Positions 1-8,049 of a stretch of DNA of 17,169 bases are shown in pieces. Both the position numbers and the translations under genes were made by a program. This DNA comes from Synechococcales cyanobacterium PMM_0003 (lineage in GTDB: Bacteria > Cyanobacteriota > Cyanobacteriia > Pseudanabaenales > Pseudanabaenaceae). A model generated the notes under the pieces. That model was not told the DNA's origin, searched no databases, and was given only the letters and a program-made list of their open reading frames with translations. How positions within the stretch are numbered: position 1 is the first letter of the stretch; the number at the start of each line of letters is the position of its first letter. The stretch covers positions 1-17,169 of the forward strand of contig CASBRC010000003.1 of NCBI GenBank assembly GCA_949128015.1, written 5' to 3'.

Positions 1-1605
1 CAATCAGATTCTTTGGGTGTATTGCTTGGTATCCAAGAAAAGGTTGCCGAGCGTGAAAAAGTACAAGCACGCATGTCGCAGATTCTTGCAGAAGTATCGC
101 GATCGCGTGACCTTGATGAACTCGATGCACCATTAAGTAGTTACATGGCAGAAATTCGCCAAGACTTAAATTGCGATCGGGTCGTGGTTTACCGATTTTT
201 AATTGATGATCAGGGTAAAAGTCTCGGTTCTATCGTTGCTGAGTCTGGACTAGATAATCTCTCTAGTGCTATGGATTCTGGGCTAAGCGATCCTTGTATC
301 CCAGAAGAATTAATTGTGGCTTATAAGCAAGGGCGTGTAGTCGCAACTAGCGATGTGATGAATGCGGGGTTTGCACCTGCTCACCTTGACCTGATGCGAA
401 GGTTGCAAATCAAATCAAATTTGGTTGTCCCAGTCCTACGAGCAGGTGAACTCGATAGCTTGCTGATTGCTCATTCTTGCAGTCAACCTCGTGATTGGCA
501 AGAACCAGAAATCAAGCTGATGCAAAACTACGCTGAAGAAATTGGACGAGCGATCGGCGGTCTTGCCACAGTGGAACAGCAACGTTTGGTTGCTGACCAA
601 GAGCGTAACCGTAGTGAAGCAATTCAACGGGAGTTAATTAATTTGCTGTCAGATGTTGAAGGTGCGGTATCTGGCGATTTGACCGTTCGCGCTCAAATCT
701 CGGCGGGTGAAATCGGGATTGTTGCTGACTTTTTTAATGCGATCGTTGAAAGTTTGCGAGACGTTGTATCGCAGGTAAAACAAGCAACTTTGCAAGTAAA
801 CACCTCGGTAAATAGCAACAATGAATCAATTCGCGGTCTAGCTAAAGACGCAACATCACAAGCCGCACAGTTAGATAGTGCCTTGCAATCCGTCGCCGAG
901 ATGACTGATTCAATGCAGCAAGTGGCGCTGAGCGCTCAACAAGCTGCTGATGCCTCAAGTCAAGCCGCCGACACTGCCGAAGTTGGTAGTGTGGAAATCG
1001 AACAGTCGGTAAAAAGTATTCTCCAACTCCGTCAAACTGTTGATGACACTGCGAAAAAAGTAAAACGACTTGGGGAAGCATCGCAACAAATTTCTAAGGT
1101 GGTGGTACTGATCGATCAGATTGCACTAAAGACTAACATGTTAGCTTTGAACGCTAGTGTAGAAGCAGCGCGAGCAGGTGAAGAAGGTCGCGGTTTTGCA
1201 GTGGTTGCGGCTGAGGTTGGCGCATTGGCGGCGCAGTCAGCAACTGCGACTAGAGAAATTGGACGATTGGTTGAGAGTATTCAACAAGAAACTAATGAAG
1301 TTGTCCAAGCGATGCAAGCCAGTACAGTCCAAGTGGTTGAAGGTACAAATCGAGTCGAGGACGCAAGGAAGAGCCTAAACCAAATCATGGAAATCTCCCG
1401 CAAGGTAAATACACTTTTTCAAGAGATTTCGCTAGCAACGACTTCGCAGGTACAGACATCACAATCAGTGCGATCGCTAATGTCTGATCTCTCTACACAG
1501 TCACAACGATCTTCAGAGACTTCGCGAGATGTCGCCATCTCTCTCCAAGGAACCGCAGATGTCGCCAGTCAATTGCAATCATCTGTCGAAACCTTCAAGG
1601 TTTAA
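1..1605 (+). CDS. Methyl-accepting chemotaxis protein with cyanobacteriochrome-like GAF domain, PixJ-like (5' truncated by window edge)
   Basis: The reading frame is open from base 1, so the gene begins upstream; the TTG at 13 is not a credible start. Counting residue 1 at base 1, residues about 45-185 form a GAF domain, about 210-262 a HAMP domain, and about 265-534 the cytoplasmic signalling coiled coil whose hairpin tip (near 371-404) carries the receptor hallmark [14 protein letters not shown] followed by GRGFAVVA. No membrane segment is visible in this part. The GAF resembles phototaxis receptors of the PixJ/TaxD1 type: a DPCI motif (D97-C99) sits where DXCF cyanobacteriochromes have their second cysteine, but the usual chromophore-attaching Cys-His is Ala127-His128. 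It should signal through the CheW-like protein and hybrid CheA encoded downstream to control pilus-based movement. Further GAF domains may lie upstream. Receptor identity is secure; light sensing is inference. Confidence 0.93.
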   Translation, partial: QSDSLGVLLGIQEKVAEREKVQARMSQILAEVSRSRDLDELDAPLSSYMAEIRQDLNCDRVVVYRFLIDDQGKSLGSIVAESGLDNLSSAMDSGLSDPCIPEELIVAYKQGRVVATSDVMNAGFAPAHLDLMRRLQIKSNLVVPVLRAGELDSLLIAHSCSQPRDWQEPEIKLMQNYAEEIGRAIGGLATVEQQRLVADQERNRSEAIQRELINLLSDVEGAVSGDLTVRAQISAGEIGIVADFFNAIVESLRDVVSQVKQATLQVNTSVNSNNESIRGLAKDATSQAAQLDSALQSVAEMTDSMQQVALSAQQAADASSQAADTAEVGSVEIEQSVKSILQLRQTVDDTAKKVKRLGEASQQISKVVVLIDQIALKTNMLALNASVEAARAGEEGRGFAVVAAEVGALAAQSATATREIGRLVESIQQETNEVVQAMQASTVQVVEGTNRVEDARKSLNQIMEISRKVNTLFQEISLATTSQVQTSQSVRSLMSDLSTQSQRSSETSRDVAISLQGTADVASQLQSSVETFKV

Positions 1606-1624
1606 TAAGTTCATAAGTTCTGAG

Positions 1625-1663
1625 ATTCAAGAGGAGCAGTGGAACGCACTGCTCCTCTTGAAT
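1625..1663. repeat. Perfect 17-bp intergenic hairpin between the two receptor genes
   Basis: Arms 1625-1641 and 1647-1663 are exact inverted complements with a 5-base loop (1642-1646). It starts 19 bases after the stop of the first receptor gene and lies 51 bases before the next start. There is no T-tract on either side, so it does not look like a classic intrinsic terminator. It may stabilise the 3' end of the upstream message, mark a processing site, or be a dispersed palindromic repeat. Confidence 0.8.
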
Positions 1664-1714
1664 TCTATGTAAGTACTCTAAAAGTATCAGTGCAAGGGTT
1701 ATTTAAAGAAATAT

Positions 1715-3580
1715 ATGCTAGCAAACCAAAAATCAGTCAAAGAATCAGTTCCCATCGACCCACAGACTTCTACACCAGTTGTCTTAAAGCCTTTAATGGT
1801 GACAAAATCAAAATCTCCTAAACCTGAAGAAGACACTAAAATCATTCCGATCTTGACCACATTTGTCGGGGTCGGGTTGGTGGTATTTACGGTTTCTGCA
1901 TGGAACCTTTTTGATATCTCTCGAGGGTTTCGCTCGATCTCTGAAAAAAACTTTCGATTAGAAGCACTAAGTGGCACAATCGTACATCTTGACGAAGTTC
2001 TCACCATGTCAGCGCGAATGGGTGCTGCGACAGGTGAGCCTAGATGGGAAGAGCGATATCTCAAATACGATCCTCAACTTGTAGCGGCGATTGAAGAATC
2101 GACAAAGATCGCTCCTGACGCGTATAAAAATTTGTCTGCCGAAGTTAATAATGCAAATACGAAGTTAGTTGAATTGGAAAAAAAATCCTTTGACTTAGTG
2201 CGTCAAGGTAAAAGGAAAGAAGCCTCACAAGTTCTCTTTGGTACTGAATACGAAGCTCAGAAAAAAATCTATGCTGATGGCACCCAAAAAAATCTTGAGG
2301 CAATTCGGAATGAGACACAAAGAGATTTCGAGGGCTTTAGCCAACGCTTGAGCATTTCTCTAATACTTACGCTCCTGACTTTGCCAGCAGTCATTGCAGC
2401 CTATCTAATTGCTTTGAGGTTAATTCGTGCTTACTTGAGCGATCGCAAAAAATCTCAAAGCGATCGCGAACAATCTCAAAAAGATATTGTGTCTTTGCAA
2501 CTACAACAGGTAGCGACTGAGCAAGAACGTACCAGAATGGAGCTACAGAGGTCTACTGCCGAGCAAGAACGTCAACGGGCTGAACTCTTGCAGCGCGAGC
2601 TAATTAATTTGGTAACTGACGTTGAAGGTGCGACTAGCGGTGATTTGACAGTACGCGCTCAGATCTCGGAGGGTGAAATTGGGATTGTCGCTGACTTTTT
2701 CAATGCCATTATTGAAAACCTGCGAGATGTTGTGCGACAAGTAAAAGAATCCGCAGGGCTAGTAAATACATCAGTTGATGTAAATAACGTCGCAATTCGC
2801 AATCTTGCCCAAGATGCAACCGAGCAATCGCAACAACTTGAGGAGGCTCTGTTATCTGTAGAACAAATGACTAATTCAATTCAGCAGGTTGCGAGTAGCG
2901 CCCAAAGAGCCGCCAATGTAGCGATCACTGCGGCAAATACGGCGGAAACTGGGAGCGTGGCAATTGAACAGTCGGTACAAAGTATTTTGCAATTGCGACA
3001 AACGGTTGCGGAGACTGCCAAGAAAGTAAAACGGCTTGGCGAAGCATCGCAACAAATTGCTAAGGTGGTCGTACTGATCGATCAGATTGCCTTGAAGACA
3101 AACATGCTGGCAGTGAACGCCAGTATTGAAGCGGCTCTGGCTGGTGAAGGCGGTCGAGGTTTTGCGGTAGTTGCCGAAGAAGTTGGCGCATTGGCGGCGC
3201 AGTCAGCAACTGCAACCAAAGAAATCGAAACCCTAGTCGAAAGTATTCAGCAAGAAACTAGCGAAGTGGTACAAGCGATGGAATCAAGTACGGTACAAGT
3301 GGTTGAAGGTACAAATCGAGTCGAGGATGCGCGGCAGAGTTTGAACCAAATTGTGCAAGTGTCACGTCAGGTAAACGAACTCTTCCAAGAGATTTCACGG
3401 GCAACGATCTCTCAAGTGCAAACTTCACAATCGATGAGAACACTAATGTCCAATCTCTCTACTCAGTCACAGCGTTCTTCAGAAACTTCGCGTGGTGTTG
3501 CACTCTCTCTTCAGGAAACCGCCAACGTAGCAAGTAAGCTCCAAGCTTCGGTAGAGACATTTAAAGTGGATGCAGCATAG
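1715..3580 (+). CDS. Methyl-accepting chemotaxis protein, transmembrane (HAMP + signalling domain)
   Basis: 621 residues. A polar N-terminal leader is followed by a membrane segment (about 43-64), an extracytoplasmic helical region (about 65-210) that looks like a four-helix-bundle sensor, a second membrane segment (about 212-237), a charged Gln/Arg/Glu-rich coiled coil (about 240-292), HAMP (about 293-345) and the long signalling helical hairpin (about 350-621). The hairpin tip reads [16 protein letters not shown] then GRGFAVVA, so the Arg normally found in EAARAGE is Leu475. From HAMP onward it closely matches the preceding receptor, including two identical 32-bp stretches, so the pair arose by duplication with different sensory heads. 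It probably acts as the PilJ/PixJ2-type receptor feeding the downstream CheA. The ATG at 1715 was chosen because it precedes the leader; its ribosome site (AAAGAA) is weak. Confidence 0.95.
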   Translation: MLANQKSVKESVPIDPQTSTPVVLKPLMVTKSKSPKPEEDTKIIPILTTFVGVGLVVFTVSAWNLFDISRGFRSISEKNFRLEALSGTIVHLDEVLTMSARMGAATGEPRWEERYLKYDPQLVAAIEESTKIAPDAYKNLSAEVNNANTKLVELEKKSFDLVRQGKRKEASQVLFGTEYEAQKKIYADGTQKNLEAIRNETQRDFEGFSQRLSISLILTLLTLPAVIAAYLIALRLIRAYLSDRKKSQSDREQSQKDIVSLQLQQVATEQERTRMELQRSTAEQERQRAELLQRELINLVTDVEGATSGDLTVRAQISEGEIGIVADFFNAIIENLRDVVRQVKESAGLVNTSVDVNNVAIRNLAQDATEQSQQLEEALLSVEQMTNSIQQVASSAQRAANVAITAANTAETGSVAIEQSVQSILQLRQTVAETAKKVKRLGEASQQIAKVVVLIDQIALKTNMLAVNASIEAALAGEGGRGFAVVAEEVGALAAQSATATKEIETLVESIQQETSEVVQAMESSTVQVVEGTNRVEDARQSLNQIVQVSRQVNELFQEISRATISQVQTSQSMRTLMSNLSTQSQRSSETSRGVALSLQETANVASKLQASVETFKVDAA

Positions 3581-3615
3581 TTTTCTAAGCCTGTGCGAAG
3601 TACAGGCTTAGAAAA
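3581..3615. repeat. Perfect 14-bp hairpin just after the second receptor gene
   Basis: Arms 3581-3594 and 3602-3615 pair exactly around a 7-base loop (GCGAAGT). It begins on the base after the receptor stop codon. In the + direction it is followed by ATCAAACAA rather than a T-tract; the arms themselves begin with TTTT and end with AAAA. It may be a weak attenuator or an mRNA-stabilising structure inside the operon. Confidence 0.75.
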
Positions 3616-3630
3616 TCAAACAATATAGTC

Positions 3631-3659
3631 TTTGAGTCTGTGCTTCGCACAGACTCAAA
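3631..3659. repeat. Second perfect hairpin (13 bp) before the hybrid CheA gene
   Basis: Arms 3631-3643 and 3647-3659 are exact complements with a 3-base loop, giving the tip GTGCTTCGCAC. It lies 15 bases beyond the hairpin at 3581-3615, and both contain CTGTGC next to a GAAG/CTTC tip, so they look related. The same 11-base tip recurs in the miaA/pilC terminator at 15310-15320. Position inside an operon suggests control of message stability or partial read-through into the kinase gene. Confidence 0.75.
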
Positions 3660-3689
3660 AAAGTCAAACAATTATAATTAGAGGTCGAT

Positions 3690-6593
3690 ATGGCAACGAA
3701 TACATTAACCGATCGCGAATGGGAAGTTCGATTATTATTCCTTGATGAAGTTAAAGATTTTCTCGCCGATATTGAAACAGAAATCTTAGGCGTGAGCGAT
3801 CGCAGTTTACAGCGATCGGCAATTAACACGATCTTACGCGCCGCCCACTCAATGAAAGGTGGGGCAGGAATGATGGGTTTTCATGCACTGAGCGAACTCG
3901 CCCACCGTTTAGAAGACTTTTTTAAGATTTTGCAAGCGAAAAATCAAACTGCGATCGCGCCTGAAATGGAAAGCCTATTTCTAGCTGCGATCGATAGCAT
4001 GACTAAGGTGGCAAATATCCACAAACAGCGTAAAACCCCTGACGAGCAATGGCTACAGGAATACATTAATCATCCCTTCCAACATCTGCACGCCATCTTA
4101 GGAGACTTATCAGCACAAGATGAAGCGAGTCTACTCTCTGAAGAAGCGGGTGAGGATATGCGAGTTCTCATGTTTGCCACAGAAGTAGATGCTTGCCTAG
4201 AAAGGTTAACCAATGTACTTGCCGACCTAGATTCACAAGTACTACGAGAAGAATTTGAACTCACCAGTCAAGAATTTGGCTGCTTGGGTGAAATGTTAGA
4301 ACTACCAGCATTTAGCCAGCTTTGTGAGCAGATAAGTGTAGCTTTAGCAGATCAAAATAATAATTTGCGAGAGATTACCACTGCTGCCTTAGAATCATGG
4401 CGGCGATCGCAAACTCTGGTCTTAGTTGGTCAGTTTCAGGCTTTACCCGACCATTTTGAAATATTGCCCACCAATTTAAGTCTAAAGCCAGTTGCCGTTT
4501 CCATTAAGCCTCCTGTCCTTGCCGAGTTTTTCCAAGACTCCTTAGACAATGCTTTTATCCATGAAACTGAGACAATCAGTATCGATCCTTCACTAGATTT
4601 ACTAGATTCTCAAGATTTAAGCACTATTATTTCCACTGCCACCGAGCCTTTTGCTAAGCCAGACCAAAATTTGGATGCCACGATTCGCATCCCTGTCCGT
4701 CAGTTAGAAGCACTTAGCGATCGCTTTGGTGAGTTGAATGCTGAACGTAGTGGGTTGCGACTGCAACTAAAACGGATGCGCGATCTAGTCCAACTTTTAA
4801 ATACGAGAATGCATGGCTTAGAGCAATCTAATGCTCAATTGAGAGAAGCCTATGATCGCGTAGCCACTTCAGAGCCATTCATCCCGATCAATGCTGTCAT
4901 CGCCTCGGAAAGCCCTACAAAGATTAGAGGTAAAGCAACAGAAAATGAATCATTTCTGCCCTATACCAGTCGCTTTGATTTGCTAGAAATGGATTCCTAC
5001 AGCGAGTTACATGTACTATCACGGGAAATCATGGATAGTGTGGTGCAGTTGCAAGAGGTTTCCAGCGATTTAGAAACAGCTTTAACCGACACGGAAGGCA
5101 CTGAACGCGAGCTAGGACGTGCATCGCGACAAATGCAGACTGCGATCGAGCAAGCGAGAATGCGAATGCTTAGCGAGGTTTTAGGAAGATTTCCGCGTCT
5201 ATTACGAGATTTATCATTGGCTCATGGTAAGCAGGTTGAATTAGTATTGCGTGGTAGTTCGACTCTAGTTGAGCGATCGGTTTTAGAAGTTTTAGAAGAT
5301 CCGCTTTTACATCTAATTCGCAATGCCTTCGATCATGGCATCGAAACCCCAGAAACACGTATTGCGGCGGGTAAATCCCCCAAAGGCAAGATCGAAATTG
5401 CCGCAGGTTATCGCGGCAATCAAACCGTAATTACAATCAGTGACAATGGTAACGGTATTAATTTCGCAAAATTACGCGATCGCGCTTTGCAGATGGGATT
5501 AAGCGCCAGCGATCTGGATGGTTCTAGCGAAGCAGAACTATTAGATCTGATTTTTGAAGCTGGTTTTAGCACCGCCGATCGCGTGACCGAACTTTCAGGT
5601 CGTGGTGTGGGACTAGATGTGGTGCGCTCAAACTTGAGTACGATTGGCGGCAATATTCGCATTGAAACAGAAGCGGGACAAGGTACAACTTTTATTTTGA
5701 CAGTGCCTGTATCTCTCACGATTGCAAGGGTACTATTGTTTGAAGCAAATGGTTTGCAGATGGCAATCCTCACTAGTGCAGTTGAAGAAATTCTTTTAAT
5801 TAAAGATACTTCGATCTATACAGTTGCCAATCAAGAAGTATTAGATTGGGAAGGCTATTCTGTCCCTTTACTAAACCTAGGCGATCGCCTCCATTTTGCG
5901 CGACCCCAATTCCAAATTGAAACCGAAAATCGACCTATTGTCGATGAGCCTTTGATGTTGGTTGTTGCCCGTAATAACGTTCCTTTTGGTTTGCAAGTCG
6001 ATCGCTACTGGGGTGAGCAGGAGGTTACCATTCGCGGTGTCCAGAGCCTGATCCCCATGCCAACTGGCTTTATGGGTTGTGCGATTTTGGGTGGTGGTAA
6101 ACTCGTGCCACTAGTGGATATTGATAATTTACTCACTTGGGCAATTGATGACATCGATCAGCCGCCTAACAAATCCCTCACGTTACCTAATGAGAAAAGC
6201 GATCGCCGCCCTACAGTGTTGGTAGTTGACGATTCAATTAACGTTCGCAGATTCTTAGCGATGACCTTAGAAAAATCTGGCTATCGGGTCGAACAAGCTA
6301 AAGATGGATTAGAAGCGATGGAGAAATTGCGGAAATTGCAAACATTATCCCAAAATTCCAGAGTCAATGTAGTGATTTGTGATATTGAAATGCCAAGACT
6401 AGACGGATTTGGCTTCTTGGTGCAATCTCGTAGCGATGATAATTGCAAAAATATTCCTGTGGTGATGCTCACGTCTCGCAGTGGCACAAAACATCGAGAT
6501 TTAGCAATGCGTCTGGGAGCTTCGGCATATTTTGCCAAGCCTTTCAAAGATAACGAGCTTCTGCAAACTTTATCTCAACTTGTAGCTAGCTAA
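3690..6593 (+). CDS. Hybrid CheA histidine kinase with C-terminal receiver (PixL/TaxAY-like)
   Basis: 967 residues. An N-terminal Hpt domain holds the phosphorylated histidine in AAHSMKGGAG (His53). Residues about 155-250 look like a second, degenerate Hpt-type helical bundle without a suitable histidine. A coiled dimerisation stretch (about 330-490) leads to the GHKL ATPase: N box HLIRNAFDHG (Asn545), G1 DNGNG (585-589), G2 GRGVGLDVV (638-646). A CheW-like regulatory domain follows (about 680-820), then a receiver (about 841-967) with acidic pair Asp847/Asp848, phospho-acceptor Asp898 in CDIEMP, Thr928 and Lys950. The kinase takes input from the receptors just upstream and passes phosphate to its own receiver and probably to separate CheY-type regulators. 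The ATG at 3690 has a good ribosome site (AGAGG, 3680-3684) and a TATAAT at 3673-3678 that could serve as a -10 box, though no convincing -35 was found. PixL-like assignment rests on architecture and context. Confidence 0.95.
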   Translation: MATNTLTDREWEVRLLFLDEVKDFLADIETEILGVSDRSLQRSAINTILRAAHSMKGGAGMMGFHALSELAHRLEDFFKILQAKNQTAIAPEMESLFLAAIDSMTKVANIHKQRKTPDEQWLQEYINHPFQHLHAILGDLSAQDEASLLSEEAGEDMRVLMFATEVDACLERLTNVLADLDSQVLREEFELTSQEFGCLGEMLELPAFSQLCEQISVALADQNNNLREITTAALESWRRSQTLVLVGQFQALPDHFEILPTNLSLKPVAVSIKPPVLAEFFQDSLDNAFIHETETISIDPSLDLLDSQDLSTIISTATEPFAKPDQNLDATIRIPVRQLEALSDRFGELNAERSGLRLQLKRMRDLVQLLNTRMHGLEQSNAQLREAYDRVATSEPFIPINAVIASESPTKIRGKATENESFLPYTSRFDLLEMDSYSELHVLSREIMDSVVQLQEVSSDLETALTDTEGTERELGRASRQMQTAIEQARMRMLSEVLGRFPRLLRDLSLAHGKQVELVLRGSSTLVERSVLEVLEDPLLHLIRNAFDHGIETPETRIAAGKSPKGKIEIAAGYRGNQTVITISDNGNGINFAKLRDRALQMGLSASDLDGSSEAELLDLIFEAGFSTADRVTELSGRGVGLDVVRSNLSTIGGNIRIETEAGQGTTFILTVPVSLTIARVLLFEANGLQMAILTSAVEEILLIKDTSIYTVANQEVLDWEGYSVPLLNLGDRLHFARPQFQIETENRPIVDEPLMLVVARNNVPFGLQVDRYWGEQEVTIRGVQSLIPMPTGFMGCAILGGGKLVPLVDIDNLLTWAIDDIDQPPNKSLTLPNEKSDRRPTVLVVDDSINVRRFLAMTLEKSGYRVEQAKDGLEAMEKLRKLQTLSQNSRVNVVICDIEMPRLDGFGFLVQSRSDDNCKNIPVVMLTSRSGTKHRDLAMRLGASAYFAKPFKDNELLQTLSQLVAS

Positions 6594-6594
6594 A

Positions 6595-6632
6595 CCCAAA
6601 AAGCTCTGGTGCGTGCGCCACAGCTTTTTGGG
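6595..6632. repeat. 18-bp near-perfect hairpin between CheA and CheW-like genes
   Basis: Arms 6595-6612 and 6617-6634-like complement pair from CCCAAAAAGCT inward (left 6595-6612, right ending with CTTTTTGGG at 6632); loop about 4 bases, one C/C mismatch and one G-T pair. It starts two bases after the cheA stop. The core AAAAAGCT-TGG...CCACAGCTTTTT is shared with the hairpin at 8050-8106. No following T-tract in the + direction, so termination would be partial at best. Confidence 0.75.
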
Positions 6633-6680
6633 CTTTGAATTTTCTAATCAAAACAACTAAAAATCAACTAAAAATTAACT

Positions 6681-7211
6681 ATGGCTGCTATTTCTTCCCT
6701 GCGATCGCAAAAACTTTTAGAACTGCGTCCTGATATTGAAAAGCAGTATGTTGCTTTTCGCTTACGTTTTGCTTGGTTTATCCTACCGATCGAATCTATT
6801 TATCGGGTAATTCCCCTTGAAAAGCATATTCCTAAACTTACTTTTTCAGGACAAAAGGTGCCAATTATTGATCTTGGAAAAATACTATTTGGTCAAACTA
6901 AAGTACAAACAGAGATCCCGCAGTTAGTCGTCAATGGCGCGATCGTGGTTTCAAAGCCATCCTTAATTGTTGTGCAAGATCGAAATGTTAATCTCGTTGG
7001 CATACTCAGTAATTCTCAACCTGCGCTTCAAAAAGTCTCACAAGATAAAATTGGGTCGCTACCACTAACCTATAGTCAACGATGGAAGGTTGACTTTATC
7101 AGCTCTATGACTCTTCCTTATGAAAACTTTCCTTCTTTATTTTTAATTGATTGCGATCGCCTTGTCTCCAGCGCGATTAATTACAAAAATAATCCACAGA
7201 AATTATCTTAG
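6681..7211 (+). CDS. CheW-like chemotaxis coupling protein (PixI-type)
   Basis: 176 residues spanning essentially one CheW-like domain: QYVAFRLRFAWFILPIESIYRVI (about 22-44, start of the beta-barrel), KVPIIDLGKILFG (about 59-71, the typical VPVxDL strand), and a C-terminal LFLIDCDRLV strand (about 154-163). Such proteins bridge receptor tips and CheA. It follows the hybrid CheA by 87 bases on the same strand and is likely the last gene of the operon; the next genes run the other way. It is more divergent than textbook CheW, in line with cyanobacterial PixI/PilI proteins. The assignment to a CheW-like fold is firm; that it serves this particular receptor set is inferred from position. The ATG at 6681 is the first methionine and follows an A/T-rich leader without a clear Shine-Dalgarno. 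Confidence 0.85.
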   Translation: MAAISSLRSQKLLELRPDIEKQYVAFRLRFAWFILPIESIYRVIPLEKHIPKLTFSGQKVPIIDLGKILFGQTKVQTEIPQLVVNGAIVVSKPSLIVVQDRNVNLVGILSNSQPALQKVSQDKIGSLPLTYSQRWKVDFISSMTLPYENFPSLFLIDCDRLVSSAINYKNNPQKLS

Positions 7212-7276
7212 GATGTCACCGATGCTAATCGATAATTACGGCAGATTTCGAGCAAATGAAATGAAAATCACTAAAT

Positions 7277-7313
7277 AAAAAAAGAAGGGATGTTTAACAC
7301 CCCTTCTTTTTTT
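7277..7313. terminator. Bidirectional intrinsic terminator (CheW-like operon / RRM gene)
   Basis: Arm GAAGGG (7284-7289) pairs with CCCTTC (7301-7306), with TGT/ACA pairing inside a one-base mismatch and a TTA loop; seven A on the left and seven T on the right give a U-tract in both directions. It lies 66 bases after the CheW-like stop and 3 bases before the stop of the convergent RNA-binding protein gene, so it can end both transcripts. Confidence 0.85.
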
Positions 7314-7315
7314 AC

Positions 7316-7654
7316 TTAATAACGGTCACGACCGCCGCCGCCAGAGGGGCGACCACCGCCGCCGCCACCTTTGTAGCCGCCACGACCGCCGCCACCAAAT
7401 GAGTCAGAGCTTTCGCGGGGCTTAGCCTTATTCACTTTGAGCGCACGACCCATCCATTCGGCTTCGTCTAGTGCTTCGATCGCAGCGTCTTCTTCCTTTT
7501 CGTCAGTCATTTCAACGAAAGCGAAACCGCGTGGACGACCTGACTCACGATCAATCGGTAGATGAACACGAGTGATTTTGCCATATTCTGCAAATACGGC
7601 TTTCAAATCATCTTCTGTAACCTCATAAGAGAGATTACCAACATAAATAGACAT
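7316..7654 (-). CDS. RRM-domain RNA-binding protein with glycine-rich tail (cyanobacterial Rbp type)
   Basis: 112 residues. A single RNA recognition motif fills residues 1-80: RNP2 is IYVGNL (3-8) and RNP1 is RGFAFVEM (42-49), with the aromatic residues that stack on RNA bases in place. Residues about 85-112 are a Gly/Arg-rich tail (GGGGRGGYKGGGGGG). This is the layout of cyanobacterial Rbp proteins, many of which rise in the cold and bind transcripts; cold induction here is family knowledge, not seen directly. The gene is monocistronic, convergent with the taxis operon, with a terminator directly after its stop. Its start ATG is the only one that keeps the RNP2 strand at the normal distance from the N terminus. 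Upstream lies more than 200 bases of leader, which fits the long 5' untranslated regions known for cold-responsive rbp genes. Confidence 0.95.
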   Translation of the reverse strand: MSIYVGNLSYEVTEDDLKAVFAEYGKITRVHLPIDRESGRPRGFAFVEMTDEKEEDAAIEALDEAEWMGRALKVNKAKPRESSDSFGGGGRGGYKGGGGGGRPSGGGGRDRY

Positions 7655-7860
7655 AATACTTGCTTCAACAATCAGATATGTGTAGAGATAGAGATTTCGG
7701 AAAGAAGCCTGTCACGATGAAACAGAAGACGACTGTCAATACTGAAAACAAACATGCGATCTAGAAATACTCATCCGCACATATTCTAGCTTAGTCATCT
7801 TCAATTAGTTGCTGATCTTGAAAATATTTACGCCCATACAGCAAAAAACATATGAAATCG
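7655..7860 (-). other. Probable promoter and 5' leader region of the RRM gene
   Basis: No open frame or repeat is seen here. On the minus strand a TTGACA (complement of 7734-7739) could be a -35 box, but no good -10 sits at the expected distance, so I do not call a promoter. The stretch ends at the mobile element that begins at 7870. Confidence 0.35.
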
Positions 7861-8009
7861 GGAGTAATACAGCAATTCTCATTATAAAAATTGGTTTTTT
7901 GAAAGGCAGCCTACGGCTGCCTTTCAAAAAACCAATTTGGGTGTTTGCAGCGCCATAGGCGCTGCAAACACCCAAATTGGTTTCATAATGAGAATTGCTG
8001 GGAGTAATA
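7861..8009. repeat. 9-bp direct repeats flanking the 7870-8000 element (target-site duplication)
   Basis: GGAGTAATA occurs exactly at 7861-7869 and again at 8001-8009, directly outside the inverted repeat ends. Exact direct repeats abutting both ends are the signature of transposase-mediated insertion. Confidence 0.8.
7870..8000. mobile_element. MITE-like non-autonomous element, 131 bp, with two long internal hairpins
   Basis: The ends are 16-bp perfect inverted repeats: CAGCAATTCTCATTAT at 7870-7885 and its complement at 7985-8000, flanked by 9-bp direct repeats. Inside are a 24-bp perfect stem with a 3-base loop (7888-7911 with 7915-7938) and a 26-bp perfect stem with a 3-base loop (7929-7954 with 7958-7983). 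The two stems share bases 7929-7938, so they cannot both be fully extended. No transposase or convincing ORF is present; a 91-codon minus-strand frame crosses it only by chance. It sits between the RRM gene and the doxX gene. The transposase family that would move it cannot be named from this window; a 9-bp duplication fits several insertion-sequence families. Similar elements are expected elsewhere in the genome. Confidence 0.82.
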
Positions 8010-8049
8010 CCTATCAGTAGATAGACATAATTAAATATAAAGTTAAATA

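Noticed and set aside
13..15. TTG as start of the first receptor
   Set aside because: The frame continues open to base 1 and the GAF N-terminal helix would be cut; the gene is simply truncated by the window.
1639..1821. 60-codon plus-strand ORF overlapping the start of the second receptor gene
   Set aside because: It starts inside a hairpin and overlaps the receptor in another frame; composition not protein-like.
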